A stretch of 34,945 nt of DNA from Nonomuraea zeae (GCF_005889725.1 NZ_VCKX01000114.1:1-34945), one strand, 5' to 3'. Positions 1 through 8,116 are shown, numbered from the stretch's first letter. Notes: a model not told the origin generated them from the sequence alone. Made by a program: numbers and translations.

Positions 1-20
1 GAGATGTGTATAAGGGACAG
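1..20 (+). other. Probable Tn5/Nextera adapter residue
   Basis: The first bases match the Tn5 mosaic end used in Nextera libraries (AGATGTGTATAAGAGACAG, preceded by G as in the read-2 adapter) at 19 of 20 positions; the one difference is G for A at base 15. The sequence is AT-rich compared with everything after it, and the coding frame of the response regulator starts to look genuine only after it. I read it as untrimmed adapter at a contig end, so these bases should not be treated as genomic. Confidence 0.85.
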
Positions 21-389
21 GAGCGGCGGGGTGGCCCGGCGGGCCAGGGCCCGGACGCGGGCGACCAGCTCGGCGAACGCGAACGGCTTGGGCAGGTAGT
101 CGTCGGCGCCGAGGCTGAGCCCGTCGACGCGGTCCTCGATCGTGCCGGAGGCGGTGAGCATCAGTACGCGGGTCTGGCAGCGGCCGTGGGCCAGCCGCCG
201 GCAGATCTCGTCCCCGTGGACGCCCGGCAGGTCGCGGTCGAGGATCACCACGTCGTAGCGGGTGGCGGCCAGGCGGTCGAGGGCGGCGGTTCCGTCCAGG
301 ACGACGTCGACGGCCATGCCCTCGCGGCGCAGCCCGGTTCCGATGGAGCGGGCGAGGATCTCGAAGTCCTCGACGACGAGGACCCTCAC
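21..389 (-). CDS. OmpR-family response regulator, receiver domain, C-terminus cut by contig edge
   Basis: About 123 residues are present from a GTG start at 389. They form a complete CheY-like receiver: acidic ED pair at residues 7-8, phospho-acceptor Asp51 in VILDRDLPG, Thr79 in LMLTASG, and Lys101 in the DDYLPKPF motif. The sequence then enters the linker (RARALARR-type) that in this family leads to a winged-helix DNA-binding domain, which lies beyond the window edge. Such proteins are phosphorylated by a membrane histidine kinase and bind promoters. The gene is divergent from the membrane permease starting at 542, so it may regulate it; the kinase would be expected downstream, off the left edge. 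No Shine-Dalgarno is obvious. Confidence 0.9.
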
Positions 390-528
390 CGCCCCGCACC
401 GCCGGTCGTCGTGCGGGCGGGGCGGCCGAAGCGGTGGCCTGGTCGAGGTGCCATGCCCGCAACGATGCCAGATCCCAGGTTCCAGCCGGGTCGCAGCCGG
501 TGCGACCGGGCCGGAACCGGGTGCCGTC

Positions 529-534
529 TACAAC
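529..534 (+). promoter_or_regulatory. Candidate -10 box for a leaderless permease mRNA
   Basis: TACAAC lies 7 nt before the ATG at 542, and no Shine-Dalgarno-like purine run is placed correctly before that ATG. This spacing would put the transcription start at or next to the start codon. No canonical -35 is visible, so this is a suggestion only. Confidence 0.35.
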
Positions 535-541
535 CATCGGC

Positions 542-2032
542 ATGAGTTCATTCACGCCTTTCTCCCGGCTGCTGCGCGCGGAGTGGGCCGGCTTCCGCGC
601 CGTGCGGGGCCGGCTGCTCGTCATGGCGGCCTCCGTGCTGGTCACCGTGTCGCTCGGGCTGCTGGTCGCCGGGGGCGCCCGCAGCACGTGCGTGACCCAC
701 AAGGGCGAGGGCCCCTGCCCCGCGCCGTTGGTGGGCCCTGACGGCACGGCGGTCTCCGACCGGTACTACTTCGTGCACCAGCCGCTCAAGGGGAACGGCA
801 GCATCACCGCCCGGGTGTCGGACATGACCGGGGAGATGCGGCAGCCGGACGTCGTACCCGGGGTGCGCAACGTCAAGGAGGGGGTGGTGCCGTGGGCGAA
901 GGCCGGGCTCCTGGTCAGGCAGAGCCTCGCGCGAGGCACGCCGTACGCCGCCGTCATGATCACCGGCGGCCACGGCGTGCGGATGCAGCACAACTTCGTC
1001 CACGACGTGGCCGGCGGTCCAGTGCGGGGGCCCGTGTGGCTGCGGCTGACCAGGTCGGGCGGCACGCTCACCGGCTACGAGTCACGGGACGGCGAGATCT
1101 GGACCGAGGTCAGCACGGTCAGGCTGACCGGGCTGCCAGAGACGGCCGAGATCGGGCTGTTCGCCACCTCGCCGGGCGCGCTGTGGGAGATGGCCGAAGC
1201 CTTCGCCCAGGCCACCGCCACCTTCGACCAGATCACTCTGGAGGGCGCGAACGGTCCGTGGCAGCGTGACGACGTCGGCGTCTCGTTGGGGCCCGACGGC
1301 AAGAGCCCGCATCACCCGGGCGGGGTCGTCGAGTCCGGCGGCAGGCTGCTCGTGACCGGGGGCGGCGACATCGGGCCCGCCACGGTGGACGGCGGTCTGC
1401 GTGCCGACCTCATGCTGATCGGCGGGGTCATGGGGCTGATCCTGGTGCTCGTGGTGGCGGTCTCGTTCTTCACGTCGGAGCGCCGGGGCGGGCTGACCGG
1501 GCCGGGTCTGCCGGCCGAGCCGCATCCGGGGCGGCTGCTGGCGGCCAAGGCCGTGGTGGTCGGCGCGGTCGCGTTCGTGGCGGGGCTGGTCGCCGCGGGG
1601 GTCGTGGTCCCGGTCGGGCTGGCGATGTTGCGGGCCAATCAGAACCCGATCCAGCCGATCACCCTGGGCACCGAGCTGCGGGTGATCGTCGGCTACGCGG
1701 CGCTGACCGCGGCCGCCGCCGTACTGGCTCTGGGCCTGGCCGCGCTGGTCGAGCGGGCCGTCGTCGCCGCCGGGCTGGCCATCGCGCTGGTCGTCGTGCC
1801 CTACGTGCTGGCGACCGCGGGCCTGGCGCCGTGGCTGCTGATGGTCACTCCTGCCGCCGGGTTCGCGATCACGCAGAGCGTCCCGACGTTCGCGCATGTG
1901 GACGTGGTGATGTCGTTGCTCGGAGGGTATTACCCGCTCCCGCCCTGGGCGGGTTTGGGAGTGACCTGCGGGTATGCGGCCCTCGCCTTGGGTGCGGCGA
2001 TCATCGTACGGCGCGGGAAAGTGCCGCGTTAG
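542..2032 (+). CDS. ABC-2-like membrane permease with large extracytoplasmic beta-sandwich-like domain
   Basis: The product has 496 residues. One membrane segment lies near residues 25-47 (LLVMAASVLVTVSLGLLVAGG). A roughly 240-residue hydrophilic domain follows, then about five hydrophobic helices from about residue 295 to the end, as in ABC-2 permeases. The hydrophilic domain (YYFVHQPLKGNGSITARV, WAKAGLLVRQS, VWLRLTRSGGTLTGYESRDG) resembles the DUF1349/LamG-type jelly-roll fold; this comes from recall of the motif pattern and was not searched. An in-frame ORF extends upstream to 434, but MSSFTPFSRLLRAEW at 542 is the better start because it precedes the first helix. No ATPase partner lies downstream. 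The divergent response regulator may control it. Substrate unknown. Confidence 0.75.
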   Translation: MSSFTPFSRLLRAEWAGFRAVRGRLLVMAASVLVTVSLGLLVAGGARSTCVTHKGEGPCPAPLVGPDGTAVSDRYYFVHQPLKGNGSITARVSDMTGEMRQPDVVPGVRNVKEGVVPWAKAGLLVRQSLARGTPYAAVMITGGHGVRMQHNFVHDVAGGPVRGPVWLRLTRSGGTLTGYESRDGEIWTEVSTVRLTGLPETAEIGLFATSPGALWEMAEAFAQATATFDQITLEGANGPWQRDDVGVSLGPDGKSPHHPGGVVESGGRLLVTGGGDIGPATVDGGLRADLMLIGGVMGLILVLVVAVSFFTSERRGGLTGPGLPAEPHPGRLLAAKAVVVGAVAFVAGLVAAGVVVPVGLAMLRANQNPIQPITLGTELRVIVGYAALTAAAAVLALGLAALVERAVVAAGLAIALVVVPYVLATAGLAPWLLMVTPAAGFAITQSVPTFAHVDVVMSLLGGYYPLPPWAGLGVTCGYAALALGAAIIVRRGKVPR

Positions 2033-2157
2033 GCTCCGCTCACCCAAAGGCGCCCTGGCGCGTCCGGGCAGCGCAAAAATCTCCCCGCTGCTCCGACTAC
2101 CTCTCGGAAGGGGCGCCCGGCCTGGGCGTTCCGTCGTCAGCTCCCAGAGGAGGACGC

Positions 2158-2805
2158 ATGTCGTCGCAGTTGTTGAGGGTGCAGTGCTTCAACGTGTCGC
2201 AGGACGGGTTCGGCGCCGGTGAGGGGCAGAGCCTGGAGCGGCCCTTCGGCCACGCGGACCCCGCACCCCTTTGGTCCTGGGCGGGCGCCACCGCCAGCTG
2301 GGTGAACCGCACCGACCCCGGCGGCACCCGTGGCCTGGACGACTACCTGACCCGTGACCACACCCGCAACATTGGAGCGGAGATCATGGGACGCAACAAG
2401 TTCGGCCCGCAGCGTGGCCCCTGGGAGAACCACGAGTGGCAGGGCTGGTGGGGAGACACCCCGCCGTTCCACACCCCGGTCTTCGTGCTCACCCACCACG
2501 AGCGGCCGTCCTTCACCCTGGCCGACACGACCTTCCATTTCCTCGACGCGACACCGGCCGAGGCGCTGGCACGCGCGAAGCAGGCCGCCGGCGGCCGGGA
2601 CGTGCGCCTCGGCGGCGGAGTCGCGACCGTCCGCGAGTTCATCGAGGCCGGCCTGGTGGACACGATGCACATCGCGGTCGCGCCCGTCGAGCTCGGCCGA
2701 GGCGAACGACTGTGGGAGAGCCACACCGACCTGCTCGACCGCTTCCACCTGGACACGGTCCCGAGCCCCAGCGGAGTCACTCACCTGCTGTTCTGGAGAC
2801 GGTGA
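2158..2805 (+). CDS. RibD C-terminal/dihydrofolate reductase family protein
   Basis: The product has 215 residues; the ATG is preceded by a strong AGAGGAGG ribosome-binding site. Motifs are those of the actinobacterial 'dihydrofolate reductase family' (RibD_C fold): a substrate-side MGRNKFGP segment, the central TPVFVLTHHERP strand, the NADPH-binding LGGGVATVREFIEAGLVD segment, and the closing VAPVELGRGERLW. The N-terminus has an insertion relative to short family members (LERPFGHADPAP... WSWAGATASWVN). Family members reduce pterin-like or unknown substrates with NADPH; true folate reduction is not implied. It is 125 bp after the permease on the same strand but has its own strong ribosome-binding site. 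Downstream to 3011 I see no gene. Confidence 0.88.
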   Translation: MSSQLLRVQCFNVSQDGFGAGEGQSLERPFGHADPAPLWSWAGATASWVNRTDPGGTRGLDDYLTRDHTRNIGAEIMGRNKFGPQRGPWENHEWQGWWGDTPPFHTPVFVLTHHERPSFTLADTTFHFLDATPAEALARAKQAAGGRDVRLGGGVATVREFIEAGLVDTMHIAVAPVELGRGERLWESHTDLLDRFHLDTVPSPSGVTHLLFWRR

Positions 2806-3011
2806 CCGCTGATCCCGCACGCACGTGCCGCGATGAGCGCGGTCATCCGTGTGGAGACGCTGCTCGCGACGAGCTCGACCGGGCACCCCAGCTGGGTGAC
2901 AGGCGTCCTTGAACTGGCAGGCCGACCTGCCGCCCGCGCTGCGTCGCCTTCGTCGGGCGTGCCACCAGGTGCGGCACTTCGCGCTGCTCGCCGATGAGCT
3001 CACCTTCACCA

Positions 3012-3716
3012 TCACTGGCGTCGCATGGACAGGACCTGGCGCCAGTGCTCGGCCGCCTGGCCCATGTCGTGGCCGAGGAGCGCGAAGAACTGGCTGGTGG
3101 TGCGGAGCCGGTCGCCGGTGGGCGTGTCCGTGCCGAAGATCGTGGCGCCGTGCCGTGCGGTGTCGGCCCACAGCGCTATCGACCTGGCGCTGGCCGCCCA
3201 GGTGCGGTACCAGACATCGACGTCGACCAAGTAGCGTACCCGGCGCGCCTCGCGCTCCCTGGCGATCATCCCTCTCTGCTCCAGCCACTTGGTGGCATTG
3301 GAGATCGTCGCCGGGCTGACGTGGAGTTGCCGGACGAGCTCCGTGGCGGTCAGGCTGCCGCCCTCGCTGAGGAAGAGCGCGGCGAACACCCTGGCGGTCA
3401 TGGGTGCCATCCCGCCCTCGATCATCATGGCGATGAACTGTTCTTCGAACTCCCGGGCCGTGCCGGCGGCACGGTCGCCGGTGATGTGCGGAACGTCGGC
3501 GTGGGGAGCGCGCTTGCGGCGGCGGGCGCGCCAGCTCGTCGCATGCTGCGCGCGGGCCGCCCGGTAGCCGTGCGGGCCGCCGTTCCTGGCGATCTCGCGG
3601 GTGACGGTGGACCTGGACCGTCCCAGCCGGCGGGCGATCTCCGCGTAGGCCAGGCCGGCCGCCAGCCCTTCGGCGATGCGGCGGCGATCCTCGGCCGTCA
3701 ACCGGTCTCCTGGCAT
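3012..3716 (-). CDS. GbsR/MarR-type transcriptional regulator with IS30-like N-terminal helix-turn-helix
   Basis: The product has 234 residues. I chose the ATG at 3716 because a GGGAGAGGA ribosome-binding site precedes it; an in-frame ATG at 3761 would fall inside the operator-like palindrome. Residues 6-47 (LTAEDRRRIAEGLAAGLAYA, RRLGRSRSTVTREIARNGG) match the HTH_38 domain found at the N-terminus of IS30 transposases. Residues 88-165 form a winged helix of GbsR/MarR type (SLTATELVRQLHVSPATISN, KWLEQRGMIARE, RRVRYLV). No transposase catalytic domain is present, so this is a regulator and not an IS fragment. It is divergent from the short-chain dehydrogenase and efflux pump at 3880-6222 and probably represses them and itself. 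The inducer is unknown but may be the pump's drug substrate. Confidence 0.85.
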   Translation of the reverse strand: MPGDRLTAEDRRRIAEGLAAGLAYAEIARRLGRSRSTVTREIARNGGPHGYRAARAQHATSWRARRRKRAPHADVPHITGDRAAGTAREFEEQFIAMMIEGGMAPMTARVFAALFLSEGGSLTATELVRQLHVSPATISNATKWLEQRGMIAREREARRVRYLVDVDVWYRTWAASARSIALWADTARHGATIFGTDTPTGDRLRTTSQFFALLGHDMGQAAEHWRQVLSMRRQ

Positions 3717-3754
3717 GTCGTCCTCTCCCGATCGAACGCGGCGCCGGCAACCAT

Positions 3755-3780
3755 GTTGCACTCAGCAACAAGCTTGTTGC
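3755..3780. promoter_or_regulatory. Operator candidate: three alternating GTTGC/GCAAC half-sites
   Basis: GTTGC (3755-3759), GCAAC (3765-3769) and GTTGC (3776-3780) alternate in orientation. The last two form a perfect 16-bp palindrome, GCAACAAGCTTGTTGC, at 3765-3780. The site lies in the 163-bp divergent gap between the GbsR/MarR regulator (start 3716, minus strand) and the dehydrogenase (start 3880), where an autoregulatory operator is expected. Assignment to that regulator is inference. Confidence 0.65.
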
Positions 3781-3879
3781 ACCAACATATGGCCTTCTAC
3801 CTGCGCAGATAAATTGTGCGAGTTGTCTCGTCTCGGAACGCAAGCCTAGCGTTTACCCCGACCGAAGAGGAGATTCATC

Positions 3880-4701
3880 ATGGAAAAGGTCGTTCTCGTC
3901 ACGGGCGCCTCCGCCGGCATCGGCAAGGCCACCGCGCTCGAGCTCATCCGCGCCGGCCACATCGTCTACGGCGCCGCGCGGCGCGTGCCGAAGATGGACG
4001 ACATCCGCGCCGCCGGTGGACACGCCCTGGCGCTGGACGCGCGCCGGCCGGAAGACCTGGAACGCGTGGTCGCCGCTGTCATCGAGGAGCAGGGCCGCAT
4101 CGACGTACTGGTCAACAACGCCGGCACCGTCCTGCACGGCGCAGCCGAGGACATCCCCATCGACCTGGCGCGCGACCAGTTCGAGGTCAACGTCTTCGCG
4201 CCGGCCCGGCTGACCCAGCTCGTCCTGCCGTACATGCGCGAGCAGGGGTCCGGCACGATCGTCAACGTCTCCTCCATCGGAGGCGAGATCGCGCTCCCGC
4301 TCGGCTGCTGGTACTACGCGACCAAGCACGCGCTGGAGGCCTACTCCGACAGCCTGCGCATGGAGGTGGAGCCGTTCGGCATCGACGTCGTGATCATCCA
4401 GCCGGGCATCATCAAGACCGAGTTCGAAGACCGCACGGCGCAGGACCTCCGTGAGATCTCCGGCGCGACCGCGTACGGGAAGATGGCCGAGGCCATGGCC
4501 CGGCGCGCCGAGACGCAGCTCGGCGAGAACAGCCAGGGCAGCGACCCCGGCGTCGTCGCCACCGCCATCCGGCAGGCCGTCGAAGCCGGCAAGCCTGAGA
4601 CGCGCTACGCGGTCGGCTGGACGGCCGACCAGCTCCTGGAGCTCAACAGGACGCTGCCGGACCGCGAGTTCGACAAGCTCGTCATGAACGCCGCGAAGTA
4701 G
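3880..4701 (+). CDS. Short-chain dehydrogenase/reductase (SDR)
   Basis: The product has 273 residues, normal for a classical SDR. It has the Rossmann motif TGASAGIG at residues 8-15, NNAG at 79-82, and the catalytic set Ser131/132, Tyr145 and Lys149 (YYATK). The segment QPGIIKTEFED that follows is the usual PG motif. The ribosome-binding site GAGGAG is well placed before the ATG. It would oxidise or reduce an alcohol/carbonyl with NAD(P)(H) in the cytoplasm; substrate not predictable. It lies 9 bp before the DHA2 efflux pump and the two almost certainly share a transcript controlled by the divergent regulator. Modification plus export of a toxic compound is a reasonable guess. Confidence 0.93.
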   Translation: MEKVVLVTGASAGIGKATALELIRAGHIVYGAARRVPKMDDIRAAGGHALALDARRPEDLERVVAAVIEEQGRIDVLVNNAGTVLHGAAEDIPIDLARDQFEVNVFAPARLTQLVLPYMREQGSGTIVNVSSIGGEIALPLGCWYYATKHALEAYSDSLRMEVEPFGIDVVIIQPGIIKTEFEDRTAQDLREISGATAYGKMAEAMARRAETQLGENSQGSDPGVVATAIRQAVEAGKPETRYAVGWTADQLLELNRTLPDREFDKLVMNAAK

Positions 4702-4710
4702 GCCCCCGCC

Positions 4711-6222
4711 ATGTCGCACCAACCCGACTCACGCAGATGGTGGGCGCTCATCGCGCTCGTGCTCACGTCGCTGGCCGTGGGCTTCGACGTGACCATCCTG
4801 AACCTGGCGCTGCCGAGCATGGCCGAGGACCTGCACGCCGACAACGCCCAGCTGCAATGGTTCGTCACCGTCTACACGCTGGTCCTGGCCGCCGGCATGA
4901 TCCCGGCGGGGATGCTGGGCGACCGCCTGGGCCGCAGGAAGACGCTGCTGGCCGCGCTGGTCGTCTTCGGCGTCAGCTCGCTGCTCGCCGCCTACGCCCC
5001 CTCGAGCGGGATCTTCATCGCGGCGCGCGCCCTGCTGGGCCTCGGAGCGGCGCTCATCATGCCCACCATGCTGGCGCTGATCCCGACGATGTTCACCGCC
5101 GAGGAGCGGCCGAAGGCGATCGGAACGCTGGCGGGCGCCTCCCTGCTGGCCTTTCCCATCGGCCCGATCCTGGGCGGCTGGCTGCTGAACCACTTCTGGT
5201 GGGGCTCGGTCTTCCTGATCAACATCCCCGTGGTCGTCCTGGCGTTCCTCGCGGTCGCCGCCTGGCTGCCCGAATCGCGGCGGGAGCGCGGCAGGCGTAT
5301 CGACGCGGCCGGCGTGGTGCTGTCGAGCGCGGCGGTGACGGGCCTGACCTACGGTCTCATCGAAATCGGCGAACGAGGCTGGACCGACGCCGCCGTGCTC
5401 GGGCCGGTCCTCGGCGGGATGGCCGCGCTGGCGCTGTTCGTCCTCTGGGAGCGCCGGGCCGGCGCGCCGTTGGTGGACCTTTCGCTGTTCGCCAATGCGC
5501 GCTTCACCGTCGGCATCGCGCTGGCCACGCTCGTCAACTTCACCATGTTCGGCGTGCTGTTCGCGCTGCCGCAGTATTTCCAGGCGAACCTGGGGACGGA
5601 CGCGATGGGCAGCAGCTTGCGGCTGCTGCCGCTCATCGCCGGGATGCTCATCGGGATGTCGGCGGCAGGCAGGCTGAGCCGGTTGATCGGGCCCAAGCTG
5701 GCGGCCGGGCTGGGGTTCGCCCTGCTCGCCGGGGGCCTGTTCTGGGGGGCCACCACCGGTACGGGCAGCGGCACCGCGCTGGCGGCCGGGTGGACCGCCA
5801 TGTACGGCCTCGGGCTCGGCTGCGTCCTGCCCACGGTCATGGACGCGGCGCTGGGCGCGCTGTCGCCCGGCAACGCCGGCGTCGGCGCCGCGGTGAACCA
5901 GTCCATCCGCACCCTGGGCGGCAGCTTCGGCGCAGCGGTGCTGGGCTCGATCCTGACGTCCGCCTATCGTGCCGCGGTGCCGGAGCAGGCCCGCGAAAGC
6001 GTCTTCGCCGGGCTGGCCGCCGCACGATCCGCCGGCTTCGCAGCCCTGGAGGGCACGGTCCGCTCCGCCTTCGTCCATGGACTGGACCTCGTCCTGGTGA
6101 CCGGCGGCGGCCTCGGACTCCTCGGCCTCCTCCTGGCTCTGGCGTGGCTGCCCGCCACGCCCGAGCGTCCCCGGCCAAGCCCGGCCCCGGCACTGCGGGT
6201 CCACGTACCGGACCTGGAGTGA
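4711..6222 (+). CDS. MFS drug efflux transporter, DHA2 (14-helix) family
   Basis: The product has 503 residues, about 14 hydrophobic segments. Family signatures are FDVTILNLALP at residues 25-35 (the DHA2 motif in helix 1), WFVTVYTLVLA in helix 2, and motif A GMLGDRLGRRK at about 67-77 in the first cytoplasmic loop. A GxGxxxxxP-like motif C region (ASLLAFPIGPILGG) follows in helix 5. Such proteins (EmrB/QacA type) export lipophilic drugs or cations in exchange for protons. The ATG follows the dehydrogenase stop after 9 bp. The last 30 residues are Pro-rich and cytoplasmic. The gene ends 65 bp before a convergent GNAT gene. Confidence 0.93.
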   Translation: MSHQPDSRRWWALIALVLTSLAVGFDVTILNLALPSMAEDLHADNAQLQWFVTVYTLVLAAGMIPAGMLGDRLGRRKTLLAALVVFGVSSLLAAYAPSSGIFIAARALLGLGAALIMPTMLALIPTMFTAEERPKAIGTLAGASLLAFPIGPILGGWLLNHFWWGSVFLINIPVVVLAFLAVAAWLPESRRERGRRIDAAGVVLSSAAVTGLTYGLIEIGERGWTDAAVLGPVLGGMAALALFVLWERRAGAPLVDLSLFANARFTVGIALATLVNFTMFGVLFALPQYFQANLGTDAMGSSLRLLPLIAGMLIGMSAAGRLSRLIGPKLAAGLGFALLAGGLFWGATTGTGSGTALAAGWTAMYGLGLGCVLPTVMDAALGALSPGNAGVGAAVNQSIRTLGGSFGAAVLGSILTSAYRAAVPEQARESVFAGLAAARSAGFAALEGTVRSAFVHGLDLVLVTGGGLGLLGLLLALAWLPATPERPRPSPAPALRVHVPDLE

Positions 6223-6287
6223 GTGCCTGATGGCGGTGAGCGGCTTCCTCGAACGCCGGCGGCGGCGGCTTCAGGTGGGTACGCCGG

Positions 6288-7091
6288 TCAAGCCCGTCGA
6301 GGGCGGGCCCAATCGCGATTCTCGCGTACGACGGTGAACCCGGCCGATCGATAGAGCGCCACCGCGGCGTCGTTTTCGGACCGTGTCACAACGGAGACCG
6401 CGCTCGCGCCCCGCTGGGCGAGTGCCGCGCAGACGCCCAGCACGGCATCGCGGCCGTAGCCGTGCCCGCGATGGTCCGGATGGGCGCCGACCGGTTCGAG
6501 CAGCCCGCACCTGCCCGTGCCCGCGAACCATCCGGTCGCGGCGGCCGCGGGCTCCCCTTCGGGCGTGCGTACGAGCGCCTCCACCGCCATCCCGCCCGCC
6601 GGCGACCGCTGCATCGTGCGCCAGCGCTCGACGGTGAACGTGGATCCCGCGAAGGCGGACCGCTGCACCAGCACCCGGTCGGCCACGTCGGCCTCCCCGA
6701 CCGGCTCGGCGCGGCTCGACACCGGTCGCGGGGTCCACGACATGACGAGCCAGGACTCCTTCTGCTCGTGCTCCCACCCGGGCACGGGCAGACCGTCGGA
6801 CCAGTCGTTGCCGGGCTGGAGCAGCTCTTCGGCATCGGCCGCGAGCGCCCCGAGATCGGCGCCGGGCGCGGCGGTCACGCGCAGCACGGGACCGTCGAGG
6901 AAGCCGGCCGCCACCGGCAGCGCACCGTCACTCCAGAGGAAAACGGCCGCGTCGTCGAACCGCAGATACCACCCCACGTCCCCGGGATGGAGGCCGCCGC
7001 CCGGTGCATCGGCCGGCGTCCACTCGCACAGCGCGCGCAGCGCCGGGCCGGCTTCGGCAGGGGTCAGGCGGTGCCGCGCGAGTGAGATCAT
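6288..7091 (-). CDS. GNAT-family N-acetyltransferase
   Basis: The product has 267 residues. The C-terminal half is a GNAT fold: EALVRTPEGEPAAAATGWFA (beta strands), then the acetyl-CoA-binding signature VGAHPDHRGHGYGRDAVLGV (Q/RxxGxG/A form RGHGYG) and a closing AVALYRSAGFTVV, which is the typical beta5-alpha4 end. The N-terminal ~130 residues are less conserved and may be a second degenerate GNAT-like domain. It would transfer acetyl from acetyl-CoA to an amine; substrate unknown. It is convergent with the efflux pump and not clearly in an operon. Confidence 0.88.
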   Translation of the reverse strand: MISLARHRLTPAEAGPALRALCEWTPADAPGGGLHPGDVGWYLRFDDAAVFLWSDGALPVAAGFLDGPVLRVTAAPGADLGALAADAEELLQPGNDWSDGLPVPGWEHEQKESWLVMSWTPRPVSSRAEPVGEADVADRVLVQRSAFAGSTFTVERWRTMQRSPAGGMAVEALVRTPEGEPAAAATGWFAGTGRCGLLEPVGAHPDHRGHGYGRDAVLGVCAALAQRGASAVSVVTRSENDAAVALYRSAGFTVVRENRDWARPRRA

Positions 7092-7135
7092 GGACGGCAG
7101 ATTAGCCAGCGCGCCACAGGCGTCTCAAAGGCTTT

Positions 7136-7216
7136 TCACCAGTTGCCGAGCCGCTCGACCGCCTCGGCTGCGGGCCTGCCCAGCTCATGGCGATCCATCA
7201 CCCCATCCCGCAGCAC
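7136..7216 (-). pseudogene. Short coding-like remnant between GNAT gene and alpha/beta hydrolase
   Basis: This frame reads VLRDGVMDRHELGRPAAEAV followed by ERLGNW and a stop, which looks like the C-terminal end of a protein; the frame is closed by a stop just upstream of residue 1. It may be a leftover of a truncated gene or chance. Family not recognised. The rest of the 7092-7301 gap holds the palindrome at 7233-7251. Confidence 0.25.
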
Positions 7217-7232
7217 GATGAAATGTCACACT

Positions 7233-7251
7233 CTAGGACTGCTTGTCCTAG
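7233..7251. promoter_or_regulatory. Operator candidate: CTAGGAC-TGCTT-GTCCTAG inverted repeat
   Basis: Perfect 7-bp arms separated by 5 bp lie about 50 bp upstream of the alpha/beta hydrolase ATG at 7302, in a locally AT-richer stretch. Size and symmetry fit a dimeric TetR- or MarR/HxlR-type repressor site. No regulator gene is adjacent, so the protein would be encoded elsewhere. Confidence 0.5.
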
Positions 7252-7301
7252 GGAATCCGGTCCGCTCCCCCTTTCGCGCCAGGGTTGGCACCGTGGTCGC
7301 C

Positions 7302-8075
7302 ATGACCCATCACCTGAACGTCTCCGGAACCCGCATCGCCTACCGGACGCTCGGCGACGGCCCGGGGTTGCTGCTCCTGCACGGCACCGGCCCCGGCTCG
7401 ATGACCTGGGACGGCATGGCGGAACGTCTCGCCGCCCGCAACACCGTGATCCTGCCCGACGTCGGCGGCAGCGACCTGGCCGAGGACGACGGCGGCCCGC
7501 TGACCGTCGAGCTCCTGACCGAGCAGCTGGCCGCCGTCATCGAGGACTCCGGGAAGGCGCCGGTGGACCTGGTCGGCTTCTCGCTGGGCGCGGTGGTCGC
7601 GCTGTCGCTGGCGGCCACCCGGCCCGATCTGGTCCGCCGCCTGATCCCGGTGTCCGGTCCGGCCCACGCCGAGGACGCCTACCTGCGCACCCTGACAGCG
7701 GTCTGGCTGGACCTGGCGGAGCATCCGGACGGCTTCGCCCGCTTCGCCATGATGATGGGCTTCAGCCGCCACTACCTCAACTCGCTCAGCCCGGAGGACC
7801 TGGCGAAACAGGCGGCATTCCTCCAGCCGTCTCCCGACCGCCTGCGCCAGATCGACCTCGTCCGCCGGATCGAGATCCGCCACCTGCTGCCCCGGATCCA
7901 GACACCCACGCTGGTCGTCGGCGCCACCCACGACGCGCTCATCCCGGTGGAGAGCGCCCGCGAGATCCACGCCGCCATCCCCGGCAGCTCCTACGCCGAG
8001 CTGGACACCGGCCATGTCTCCCGGACCGAACGCCCCGGCGAGTTCATCAAGCTGGTCCAGGATTTCACTGCCTAG
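7302..8075 (+). CDS. Alpha/beta-fold hydrolase
   Basis: The product has 257 residues. It has the oxyanion segment LLLLHGTGPGS at about 23-33, nucleophile Ser94 in the elbow GFSLGA, a likely acid Asp211 in THDALIP, and catalytic His238 in DTGHVS, all in canonical order and spacing. The ATG at 7302 is chosen; an in-frame GTG at 7293 is possible, and neither has a strong ribosome-binding site. It belongs to the large esterase/lactonase/haloalkane-dehalogenase-like superfamily; substrate cannot be told. Expression probably depends on the palindrome at 7233-7251. It is convergent with the DoxX gene. Confidence 0.9.
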   Translation: MTHHLNVSGTRIAYRTLGDGPGLLLLHGTGPGSMTWDGMAERLAARNTVILPDVGGSDLAEDDGGPLTVELLTEQLAAVIEDSGKAPVDLVGFSLGAVVALSLAATRPDLVRRLIPVSGPAHAEDAYLRTLTAVWLDLAEHPDGFARFAMMMGFSRHYLNSLSPEDLAKQAAFLQPSPDRLRQIDLVRRIEIRHLLPRIQTPTLVVGATHDALIPVESAREIHAAIPGSSYAELDTGHVSRTERPGEFIKLVQDFTA

Positions 8076-8080
8076 CCCGA

Positions 8081-8094
8081 CGCCGAGCTCGGCG
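8081..8094. terminator. GC-rich hairpin between convergent genes
   Basis: The perfect palindrome CGCCGAGCTCGGCG lies 6 bp after the hydrolase stop and 22 bp before the end of the convergent DoxX gene. There is no T-tract, as is common for actinobacterial terminators. Role inferred from position. Confidence 0.4.
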
Positions 8095-8116
8095 GGCGAG
8101 CCCCGCCGGGTCCCCG

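Noticed and set aside
2833..3003. 56-codon plus-strand frame after the RibD/DHFR-like gene (MSAVIRVETLLATSSTGHPS...)
   Set aside because: No ribosome-binding site, no family recognised, Ala/Arg-rich tail; probably chance or an unidentifiable remnant.
3578..3701. IS30 transposase fragment
   Set aside because: Only the helix-turn-helix is IS30-like; it is followed in frame by a complete regulator domain and there are no inverted repeats or DDE residues.
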